A DNA stretch of 49,134 nucleotides from Mesostigma viride (Eukaryota > Streptophyta > Mesostigmatophyceae > Mesostigmatales > Mesostigmataceae): contig RPFO01001462.1 in NCBI GenBank assembly GCA_009746045.1, positions 1 through 49,134 on the forward strand, given 5' to 3'. Each line of letters begins with the position of its first letter. Position 1 is the stretch's first letter. Positions 32,791 through 41,888 of this stretch are shown piece by piece. The notes beneath the pieces were generated by a model that had not been told where the DNA came from, ran no database searches, and saw nothing but the letters and a program-made list of their open reading frames with translations. The translations under genes and the position numbers were made by a program.

Positions 32791-35700
32791 TCCCCTCGCA
32801 TATGGCCCTGCATTCTGCCACATCTGAACTGATACAGACCCTCTTCTGCAGTCTGCTGTACCAGCTGAACAAACTTGCCCTGCTCTGATAAAAAGCAAAC
32901 AGAGCAGCAGATCTCCCCCTGACCTTGGTAACCTGGCGAGCATCCATGGAACTGTCAACAAAGATCTCCAAGGTGATAGGCTGGGCAAAGTCAATCCCAG
33001 ACAAAATCAGATCAGGGGTACTCTCCACCAACCGGGCTATGACTCGAGGCTTCTCATCCTCAAGCACCTCATCAGGCATTCTGCTATGGACCATCAAAGA
33101 CGGACCACAGATGCTGGCAAACCAGGCCCACATGCCTCTCAACTCAGGTCCTGCAGCCTGGGTGATCTTCTCTGGCAAGGCCTTCACAATGGTCTGTTTA
33201 TAATCTCCTCCAGCCTGAAGCCTGATACTCCACTCCCCGTCCCTCCTGAACAGGGTAGCCTGCATTCCACAGAACACTACAGGCTTGTTGGGCTCCTGCC
33301 ACAGCTCCTTGCCCAGTGAAAACTTGCCACTGATGACAGGAATAAACTTCTTCAGCCAGGTCGTGGGGGCTAGCAAATGCAGATCATCTCCATGCAAACT
33401 AGCATACACTGGCAGACCCTCCCATTGGGCCAGCAGCAAACAGGGATCAACTGAAGACACTCTCAAGCCACACTCACTGATCAGAGCTTCCTGCAGCGTG
33501 AGTCTCCAGATGATTGGGCTCGACCTGAGTCCTTCCAGGCCCTTCAGAATAACCAGGAATTGTTGATGCAGCTCCAGCTTCCAGATGGCAGGCACCTCAA
33601 CACAGTAAGGCTCATCCTGCTTCCACACCCTCCTGGCCACTTCTGGATCAGATTTTAAAAATGCCCTCTTGAAGTCCAGCAGCACTGATGACATAGCTGC
33701 TCCCCTGTTCAGCAACCCCACGTAGAGACATAGCAAAATTCTCCATGTGTCGTGTAGCATCCCTGGCGTGTATAGCTCCTCTCCTGGCAGACTCCCCGTG
33801 CCGTGATACTCATTCAGGACAGGCCTGACATGGGGCACTGATACCTCATCCACAACCTTCCTCTTCAGCACAAATCTCAAAGCAAGCTTCCTTGATGCTG
33901 GGGGACGTCTGTCTGTTGGTGCAGCACACTCAAACTGCAACCACTCCTCCAATGCCTTGGAGAAGGCGAGCTTCCAAGCCTCAAACAAAGTAGGCGAGCT
34001 CATCTCTTGGACCAGCTGGTCATATGTCAAAGGAGAGTGTGCAGCAAGGCTCCTGTGAGTTATGCCAATACTGCTGGGGTGCAACACAGCTGGAATCACC
34101 AAACTGGCCGCTGGGGGCACCTCCCCTTCATCCCATTTTACACCCTTGACCGGCTTGGCCCTGCACCTGACTGGAAATGTTGTCCTGAAATTTTCTAGGG
34201 GAATCATCCCCCAGCCATCTCTTCTCAGAGCTGTAGCTCTGATAGAAATCCCAGGATTGCCCAGAAAATTCTGACCCAAAATCACAGGGCCATCATAGTC
34301 CTCTAGGACAAGGAAGGTCACATCCACACCCATGACAGGGGCAGTAACCTCTCCCAACACCCTTAGATGCGTCCTACCACTGAAATCAGACACCCAGGGG
34401 CAACTTGGTTCTCCGACCAGCAGTTCTCCTGTATGCTGAGGTCCCATGACAGAAACCTGTGCATTGGTATCTATCTCCATGGCAGCTACCTCAGGTTCAT
34501 CCAACTGGACAAGCTTGGACACCTTAGGCTCCTTCTTGGCTCTTTGCAAAGCCTGTACAATATCTGATAGACGCACACCCCTAGGCCTGGTGTCGGGCCG
34601 TTCCGGAGGTGCAGCCTGTCCGCCTGCTTGCCCAACCACCGTATGTGAAGGTACCCCAGGGGCCGGGCCAGGGTCACCCTGAGGGCTCGATACAGCTGTA
34701 GCACCCTGATCAGGAAGCTCCACGTCACCCCCGCCTTGTACACCAGCGGGCACCTGGAAGAGGTCTCCTTGATTACCTCCCCGGGGACGGATCTTTGACC
34801 AGGACAGACGGTGCACTGCTTGGGAGCCATCAATGGCCACCCAGCACTTATGGCCAGCGGCTTCTACTCGGGTCACCACCCCATCATGCCAGCTGCCACG
34901 TTTCCCTGGAAAGCTTGGTTCCTTCCACACAACAACCTGTTGTCCAACGTTAGGTTCTAGGACACTCCAGCCCTTGTCTTTCTGCCTCAGCTTGAGGAAC
35001 TTGGCCTCTAGCTTCTCCTTCCATGCCTGCTCAGCATCAGCTGGCAGCATCCTGGTATGCAGCATAAGAGGATTGATGGCAATGTCACCAAAGAACATGG
35101 GAGTCCTCAGGTTCAGCCTGTCCTCCACAGAACGTAGCCATGCAGATGTCACAATGGCAGATGACGTCCTTGGAATCCTCTCCACCAGCAGCACAGTCTT
35201 GATCTCTTGGATGGCTCTCTCCACCACCCCTTGCTGGCCGTGGCTCTCCCTGGGTGTAATCAGCAACTCTGGAAACTCTGGCAGGTTCTCACAGCACTCA
35301 AACTGAATGTCACACTGCAACAACTCCAACCCAGGGTACCTGCTCCTTGTCAACTTCAGAGCAGCAATCAATGTAGGCTTCTCCATGTCAGGCAGGATCT
35401 CTAGGGTCTTGTACTTGGTATATCTGTCCACTGCCACCAGCAGCTTCAAACCCCTGATTCTCTGAATATCTACCTGCACATGGCCTGGCTGCAAAATAGG
35501 AGTCCTGGCATGAGACTGCTTGGGCTTTCTAGCAACTAGCCTGCACTTGCAAGCTTGAGCAACCTGTTGGCAGATGGAGTACAACTCACTTCCTCCCAGC
35601 CGTCTAGCAACTTGCAAAGACTGAGCTGCATGGCCAAACATGGTATGCAACCTTGAGGCAATGTCATACAAGAGAGAAAACCTTTTATTGTCATTATTAG

Positions 35701-36067
35701 CACTCAAGGTATGTACAGATCCCTTATGTACAGGAGGCACCAGGGTCGTGCCTGTCAGACTGTCTCCAGCCCTATCCTCATCCTGACCATCCTGTGCCAG
35801 TCCTGCACGGTCAGAATGCTTCTGAGATCCACCTGGGTCCACATCACCAGGTCCTACCTCAGGCTCAGCACCGCCATGGCGGGCACGTTGGCGAGTAACC
35901 ACTGCAGCTACAGCTGGCATACTCTCTGTGGTAACCAAGCTTGCCCCATCGTGTCCAATAGGCTCTTTCACTAGAGCATGGGGCTGCCCCTCACTGCCGT
36001 CACTAGCAGCTACATTACACACCCCTGGGGGCACCCTCCAGGGTTCAGGGATGTGTGCAGGCTCAAG
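32791..36067 (-). CDS. pol: Pol of element III copy B: IN-PR-RT-RNase H (main part)
   Basis: One open frame from the codon after the gag UGA. A linker of about 130 residues has no protease motif. Integrase: LHTMFGH finger with CKC (about 35542-35650); catalytic D at 35468-35470, D at 35309-35311, E at 35219-35221 (29 residues between the last two); C-terminal domain VGQQVVVWKEPSFPGKRGSW. Retropepsin-like domain: MEIDTNAQVSVM (D at 34469-34471), then VILGQNFLGNPG near 34260-34285. RT: EELYTPGMLHDTWRILL, LDFKRAFLKSD, GLRSSPIIW, HGDD at 33383-33394. RNase H: FVDSSMDARQ, YSRLQKRVCISSDVAECRA cut by the palindrome cluster. Without that cluster Pol is about 1196 residues. No ATG marks its start; the frame continues from Gag through UGA. 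Confidence 0.95.
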
Positions 36068-36070
36068 TCA
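36068..36070 (-). promoter_or_regulatory. UGA between gag and pol, same frame: candidate readthrough site (TGACTT)
   Basis: Gag ends GKGKAADH-TGA and the same frame continues LEPAHIPEPWRV into Pol. This is the only stop between the Gag frame and the end of the integrase-RT frame. About 24 bases downstream a stem CCCTGG/CCAGGG with a short loop can form (about 36020-36044), a common aid to readthrough. Family II has TGACTA at the same place. Confidence 0.7.
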
Positions 36071-37079
36071 ATGATCAGCAGCCTTGCCCTTGCCCTTATC
36101 CTGGGATGGACCAGCCTTGTCCTTGCTGCCACCCTGAGCTGGCTTGCTCTGACCTTCCTGCCTCAGGTACGAGGGACACTCATTCCTGAAGTGACCCTTC
36201 CCCTGGCAGAAATAACATTCCACCTGACTGATGTCCCGTGAGGTCCCACTGCTGGGCCCAGCCTTGGGAGGACCACCCACCCTCTTGAAGTCAAACTGGG
36301 ACTGTGGATGTCCCGACTTCGGCGGGGTCCCCCGTCCAGCCCTTCTGTCACGCCCCCTCCTGGACCTTCCTCGACCCCTTGAAGAGGTCTCAGGCCCTCT
36401 CGAGGGCGCTGGGCCCCCGTGGCCCGATCCCCTCATGGACTTAACCGTGGGTTCAGTGGCCTCCTCATCACCCTGACGAGGGCGCTTACCACCCACGTAC
36501 TTGCCGCTGAAACACTCATACAACTGGTCCGTCATGGCTGCCCAGCCATGGACCTGTCGCATGTGGATGGTCACATTATCCATGGTGACCGGATCCAGCT
36601 GCAGCGACTTGAGAAAGTCGCCCATGGCCATCCGATCTGCGACGAAGAAGCCCTTGGCCATGGCGTCCTCCCTCAGCTTGACGAAGTCTTCAAAGGCGTG
36701 GACCACTAGCTGCCCCTTGATGGGCTTGTAGTCCAGGTATTCTTGCTTCAGGTGGGACCCATCTATGGTCCTCTTGTCACTCAGGAACGACCTGAGTCGC
36801 GTCATAAACGCCGCCCAGGTGTCCCCCGCCGCGTGTCGCTCCCGAACAAACTTGAACAGCCGCCTCGCCGACTGCCTTATGTAGGCACTAGACGCCAGGA
36901 TGCGAAGCTTGTCACCGGTGTATATCTCCGTGTACAAGTTCATGTCCTCTAACATCCTCTCAGCATCCCGGGGCTGCCAATTGTCCTTGATGGACTGAAA
37001 CTGGCCTAGCACCGCGTACCCCTCAGCCACTGTCGGTCGCTTAGGCGCCGCTTGATCTGCGGCTGGCGCGTTCTGACCG
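36071..37079 (-). CDS. gag: Gag of element III copy B, main part with CCHC knuckle
   Basis: Capsid/nucleocapsid protein. From a Met at 37030: AEGYAVLGQFQSIKDNW, a helical capsid-like core (RRLFKFVRERHAAGDTWAAF, FVADRMAMGDFLKSLQL) to about residue 165, an Arg/Gly-rich linker, the knuckle CYFCQGKGHFRNEC (CX2CX4HX4C) near residues 275-290, and a Lys-rich end. The frame is open upstream of 37030 to the insertion boundary, where it joins the N-terminal piece at 40076-39897 if the 37080-39896 insertion and one ACCG copy are disregarded, so 37030 is not the native start. Confidence 0.9.
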
Positions 37080-38246
37080 TGTCGCGTTTGCGTGCCATAT
37101 CATCCTGGACTGGTCATTACCGCTACTTGGAATGCATCCACTATCAGCAGTAATCATGTGTGAGATATGCCACCTTAGCCAAAACCAATGTTCATCAACA
37201 AGAAAGACTGGCTTATTCCAGCCCCTGGCCTGCCTAGCTTCGAGCAAACAAGTCCGGCATGTCCAATACCGTGAACATCCGCTACCCGCTCTCCTTTATA
37301 CGGAAGTTGGCCTTGTCCGGATGTATGCCAACACCCAGCCAACCGCTCTCACCCTAAGCTACCGACAGTGCCCAGGCGAATCTACCATACTGGTAGTCCC
37401 TGCGACGACTGTCCTCGAGACAAATCCAAAAAGGCTTAACTTGTATGCCTATCTCGCCTCGACCCATGAAAACAATCTCGCAACCATCACGGAGGTTGCG
37501 GCCGGATTGTTCTACTAGTTAATCACATGAAGACAACTGCGTCGTTGTGAAGTGAAAACTGAACGAACAACGACCACAATGGCCGACTGTTCATCCTTTT
37601 AACCTGCGCAAGCTAACCTTTCCAACGTGACATCAGCCAGTGACGACCAAAATACGCTGAACAAGGTGCCGCAAATCTAGCATGCGCTTTTTAACGTTAG
37701 ATCAGGTGCTTGCCTGACACAAACCAAATCTCATGAACAAATCTGTCCAAGCACAAGCTAAACAACTTGTAGATATTTTGCAACACTAAAAAGCGCTGCC
37801 GCAATCAGAAATTAACCAGGCTAAATTGCCGGCCATCTCAGGCACCGCTGCTCAAAGCGTGCTGACCGTTCGCGACGTTTCACGTGTAGCCCTGGTCGTT
37901 CTCCACAAAGTCTGGTGTCCCTCGTTGTAGTCCTGGCAGAGCACGTGATCACTGGCCCGGCAGCCAGCCCAACATGCCTGGCCTGCCTTAGTGGCGCGCG
38001 CCAGCGCCTGGACTGCCCTGGTGACGACCGGTAGCCCAAATCCCCCCTTAGCCCACTGCCGCAAATGCGAACGCACTCGCACTTGGACGAATTCAGAAGA
38101 TCCGCCGACGATTCAGTGGACGCGTGATTACAACTGAGATCCGCGGCGTCAGTACCGGGCCGCGGTATAGCAACCCGCACAAGGCTGCGGACGTCAGAAT
38201 TACGCTAAAATCTGAATTGCGGACGTGATAGATCACGGACGCGACA
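37080..38246. repeat. TG...CA unit, copy 1 (1167 bp)
   Basis: Terminal inverted repeat of 8 bp (TGTCGCGT / ACGCGACA). Contains a 128-codon ORF (37132-37518) and a 119-codon ORF on the other strand, neither with a recognisable domain. The 37178 to 38246 part is repeated almost exactly at 38826-39896. Confidence 0.85.
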
Positions 38247-38248
38247 GC

Positions 38249-39896
38249 TGTCGCGTTTGCGTGCCATATCATCCTGGACTGGTCATTACCGCTACTTGGA
38301 ATGCATCCACTATCAGCAGTAATCATGTGTGAGATATGCCACCTCCCCCCCACTATTTAGCTCACAACAACGTGAGAGCAAAAAGTGAAAGAAAGGCAGC
38401 TCACACAAAAGAAGGAAGCCCAAAGAGGGCGTCATTCCAGGCAGCAGCAAAAAAAGAAAAAAAAATCCAGCTGCTCAAAGATGCTTTTCCAGGATCAGCA
38501 ACAACCTTATCATGCATGCTTTTAAAGGCTTAGCAATAACCCCTGACATGCATGCTTTTAAAGGCTTAGCAATAACCCCTTCAATGGCTTTTTACAGGGA
38601 AAAGCCTAACCTCTTCAGATGCTTTTGAAGGCTAAGCAATAACCTCTTTCCACCACTAGGCCGGTAGGCCTGACTCCTAACAAGGTTGTTCGTTCAGTTA
38701 CGGATGATGATATGTGGGCTCTGCCCCACTGGCAGCCACCCGTTGCAAGAGCAGTTCCTACCGACCTTTATGACATAACGCTTAACAAGATTTGGTTATT
38801 CACAAATAAAATTGAGAATACATTTTAGCCAAAACCAATGTTCATCAACAAGAAAGACTGGCTTATTCCAGCCCCTGGCCTGCCTAGCTTCGAGCAAACA
38901 AGTCCGGCATGTCCAATACCGTGAACATCCGCTACCCGCTCTCCTTTATACGGAAGTTGGCCTTGTCCGGATGTATGCCAACACCCAGCCAACCGCTCTC
39001 ACCCTAAGCTACCGACAGTGCCCAGGCGAATCTACCATACTGGTAGTCCCTGCGACGACTGTCCTCGAGACAAATCCAAAAAGGCTTAACTTGTATGCCT
39101 ATCTCGCCTCGACCCATGAAAACAATCTCGCAACCATCACGGAGGTTGCGGCCGGATTGTTCTACTAGTTAATCACATGAAGACAACTGCGTCGTTGTGA
39201 AGTGAAAACTGAACGAACAACGACCACAATGGCCGACTGTTCATCCTTTTAACCTGCGCAAGCTAACCTTTCCAACGTGACATCAGCCAGTGACGACCAA
39301 AATACGCTGAACAAGGTGCCGCAAATCTAGCATGCGCTTTTTAACGTTAGATCAGGTGCTTGCCTGACACAAACCAAATCTCATGAACAAATCTGTCCAA
39401 GCACAAGCTAAACAACTTGTAGATATTTTGCAACACTAAAAAGCGCTGCCGCAATCAGAAATTAACCAGGCTAAATTGCCGGCCATCTCAGGCACCGCTG
39501 CTCAAAGCGTGCTGACCGTTCGCGACGTTTCACGTGTAGCCCTGGTCGTTCTCCACAAAGTCTGGTGTCCCTCGTTGTAGTCCTGGCAGAGCACGTGATC
39601 ACTGGCCCGGCAGCCAGCCCAACATGCCTGGCCTGCCTTAGTGGCGCGCGCCAGCGCCTGGACTGCCCTGGTGACGACCGGTAGCCCAAATCCCCCCTTA
39701 GCCCACTGCCGCAAATGCGAACGCACTCGCACTTGGACGAATTCAGAAGATCCGCCGACGATTCAGTGGACGCGTGATTACAACTGAGATCCGCGGCGTC
39801 AGTACCGGGCCGCGGTATAGCAACCCGCACAAGGCTGCGGACGTCAGAATTACGCTAAAATCTGAATTGCGGACGTGATAGATCACGGACGCGACA
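38249..39896. repeat. TG...CA unit, copy 2 (with internal insertion)
   Basis: The first ~95 bases repeat 37080-37174; after ~480 unrelated bases (38345-38824) the unit resumes at TTAGCCAAAACC. Apart from that block it looks nearly identical to copy 1, so the duplication is recent. Confidence 0.85.
38345..38824. other. Insertion within the second TG...CA unit
   Basis: Begins with a C run and contains two tandem copies of a ~36-bp motif (CATGCATGCTTTTAAAGGC...) at about 38510-38580, with a third degenerate version near 38610-38645. No ORF of note, no clear terminal repeat and no clear TSD, so its class is unknown. Confidence 0.6.
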
Positions 39897-40076
39897 ACCG
39901 CCCTGCGATCCTTGGCTCTGATTATCTGGCACCTCAGCCTGGTCTCCCAGCGCCTGGCCGTCCCCGCGTCCATCGCGTCCACCGCGTCCATCGCGTCCAT
40001 CTCGTCCATCCATCCCAGCGCCGCGCCGCGCAAAGCCCATAAAGCCCGCTTGTTGGTTGATAGCTCCATCATCCAT
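39897..40076 (-). CDS. gag: Gag of element III copy B, N-terminal piece
   Basis: Starts MDDGAINQQAGFMGF at 40076, then an Arg/Asp/Gly repeat (DGRDGRDGRGGRDGRG) and QSQGSQGG directly at the insertion boundary. The reading frame matches the main Gag part once the insertion length (2821 with TSD) is subtracted. The Arg/Gly tract may bind RNA. Confidence 0.75.
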
Positions 40077-40178
40077 GATGGCCTGTGTTCAGATCTGCTA
40101 CAGCCAGCCAAGTGGCCAAGCAGCAATTAAAGCAATATAAGCTACTGAACAAGAAAGGAAAGTGCCAAGTGTTACCAC

Positions 40179-41099
40179 TCAGGCAAGACCACCACGGCTG
40201 GCCCCAGGCGCGTCCTGGTTCTCCTTGTCGCTGTCGTCGTCGCTGTCGCTCACTACAATCAGCTCTGGCACTCTGCTACCCGCTGCGCCGTCGTCGACCC
40301 GCTGTCGGCCCGCGATGACTGAATCGTCACCGTTGGTATAGTAGACAGGTGACAACCCGTCGTTGGCACCCCGCGGATTGTATCTTGGCACCTCGTGGTC
40401 GCCAAGTGTCTCGTCGCCTAGCCCAGCGACACCCCCTGCTCCCACCTCAAGGTCACTATCGTACCCAAGAGGTGCAAACTCTTCCCAACGCGTCACACGA
40501 ACGCGAAGGGGTTGGGGCAGTTCCTGAAAAAGAACCCTTGCTCGCTCCGGAAACCTGCCGACTCTTGCCGCGCGCTGTCCTCCGGTGATGGCTTCCGCTG
40601 TCGCCCCGACCTCTGCAAGCCGCCTGTAGTGCTCCGCTCCGCGTCGTTCACGCCTAACTGGCCCCGCTGCAACACCCTCGTCGCCGATGACGCCTGCGAA
40701 AGTACGTGGTAAACCCGCACCCGCTGCTGTCGGTACAAACTCGTGTCGCACTGCGCCAGCTGCCTCCGCAACCTCGCCTCGCCTTGTCGCCAACTCCGCA
40801 CGCACTCGCTCAGCTACTGCTGTAATCACCGTCTGGATGCCGACCAAACCGTGAAGCTCCTGCTCGAGGTCGTCGATGCTCCGGTGCTCCGGAATGACGA
40901 TGGTTTGTACGTGCCGCAGAATTCGCTCCCAATCTTCGACCTGGTCGTCGACGAATTGCACGAAGCTGCGATTAACAGGCGGACGATCTGCAAGCAATAA
41001 AGATAGATCCCGAACGACACGACGCAATTCAGGAGAAATCGAACCCCCAGCAGACTGCCGAAACCGGAAATCCTGCTGCCGTTGTTCCTCCTGCACCAT
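40179..41099 (-). CDS. ORF0 of element III copy B, unknown function, intact
   Basis: 306 codons from ATG 41099 to TGA 40179, about 93 bases inside the 5' LTR; the only uninterrupted ORF0 in the window. The N-terminal third looks alpha-helical (LRRVVRDLSLLLADR, VEDWERILRHVQTI, DDLEQELHGLVGIQ), the middle is Arg/Ala-rich, and the C-terminus is strongly acidic (VVSDSDDDSDKENQ). No domain recognised. About 100 bases with stops separate it from gag. Position and size match ORF0 in families I and II, although I see no clear sequence identity. It could be a nucleic-acid-binding or chromatin-targeting accessory protein; that is speculation. Confidence 0.75.
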   Translation of the reverse strand: MVQEEQRQQDFRFRQSAGGSISPELRRVVRDLSLLLADRPPVNRSFVQFVDDQVEDWERILRHVQTIVIPEHRSIDDLEQELHGLVGIQTVITAVAERVRAELATRRGEVAEAAGAVRHEFVPTAAGAGLPRTFAGVIGDEGVAAGPVRRERRGAEHYRRLAEVGATAEAITGGQRAARVGRFPERARVLFQELPQPLRVRVTRWEEFAPLGYDSDLEVGAGGVAGLGDETLGDHEVPRYNPRGANDGLSPVYYTNGDDSVIAGRQRVDDGAAGSRVPELIVVSDSDDDSDKENQDAPGASRGGLA

Positions 41100-41192
41100 T
41101 CACCACCGGACGAGCTCCTCTCGTCGTCAACGCTGCGCACCGCAACCGGCAACGACCCTCCTGGCCATTCCGCTGAGACTGGTTGTAATTTG

Positions 41193-41888
41193 AGTTAACG
41201 TTCCTAGCAAACGCAATGTGAAGGATATGGTTGCAATGCAGCAATGTGTGAATATGGTTGGAAACGGAGCTTTGTTAAAATTGGATAATGTTACAGCGCT
41301 CACACACTTGAGGCTTGTACACGCGCTTGCCAAGTCAAGGCACAACACGTGAGGCGGGCTCGCAAGAGATGCCCAATTGGCACTGGCCTATTGTTTATAT
41401 ACTTGTGCACTGTGCTTGCTAGTCCTGAGCAGCCTAGGAGGCCTGCTCAGTAATAACACCCCCGGTACAGTATTCACTACCTGTACAGCGCCCAGCTCCT
41501 ATACAGTAGGTCTGCCATACAGGCACAGTGACCACAGAGCACAGTCCACAGTGACTATTGCATCTGCACCTAGAAGTCCAGGACTAAGCCTGCGGTACCA
41601 ACAGACCACAGGTTAAGGTTCCTATTTCCTGCGTACGACGTATTAATCCAATACCGTCGTAGGTACAGCACCTAATTCCTGTCAGCCCAGGAATTACTGT
41701 CGACCCCATATGTCGTCGGCAAATATTCACGTCCGACTTAGAAGAACAGCCGGCTCGCGCTCGCGCGCGACCGGGAAGTCGGAACGCCATAACTTTCTTG
41801 ATACTTGTCGGAATGAACTCGTTCCGGTGCCGCTGGAATCGCAGAGATATGCCGAATCAGGATCACGCCAATGCGCTTGGCGTTAACT
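41193..41888 (-). repeat. LTR shared by copies B (5') and C (3')
   Basis: 696 bp, minus-strand ends AGTTAACG and CGTTAACT. On the minus strand it is preceded by the polypurine tract of copy C (41906 to 41889) and followed by the leader and ORF0 of copy B, so one LTR serves both. This is the arrangement left by recombination between elements or by tandem insertion. Confidence 0.95.
41394..41401 (-). promoter_or_regulatory. TATA box of the element III LTR
   Basis: TATATAAA on the minus strand about 200 bases before the LTR end; the same octamer is at 29784-29791 in the other copy. A likely RNA start lies shortly downstream within the LTR. Confidence 0.5.

Larger units (their letters stand above)
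37080..39896. mobile_element. Tandem TG...CA repeat pair inserted in gag (LTR-pair-like)
   Basis: A 4-bp TSD ACCG (37076-37079, 39897-39900) flanks two direct copies of a unit with ends TGTCGCGT...ACGCGACA: 37080-38246 and 38249-39896, separated only by GC. The second copy carries a ~480-bp internal insertion. TG...CA ends, a 4-bp TSD and direct repetition suggest two LTRs of an unrelated (for example gypsy-type) element with almost no internal region. A TIR transposon inserted twice is the alternative. No protein domain is seen in it. Confidence 0.7.
29583..41888 (-). mobile_element. Element III copy B, nearly complete, reverse strand
   Basis: LTRs at 41193-41888 (5') and 29583-30278 (3'), both 696 bp with two differences seen. 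Reading on the minus strand: 5' LTR, leader starting CAAATTACAA, ORF0 (41099-40179), gag (40076 onward), TGA, pol (to 31026), 3' region, polypurine tract, 3' LTR. Two later insertions split gag (37080-39896) and pol (31345-32790). With one TSD copy left at each site both frames close up: Gag about 395 codons, Pol about 1196. Before those insertions this was probably an active copy. No TSD can be defined because both sides join other family III copies. Confidence 0.9.

Noticed and set aside
37132-37518. 128-codon ORF in the TG...CA unit
   Set aside because: No domain, no start context and low-complexity-like composition; both copies are identical because the DNA was duplicated, so identity says nothing about coding.
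40077-40181. Intron joining ORF0 to gag in family III (GTGGTAAC...ACACAG)
   Set aside because: GT-AG borders exist but the ORF0 stop lies before the donor, so splicing would not fuse the frames. No comparable signal in family II.
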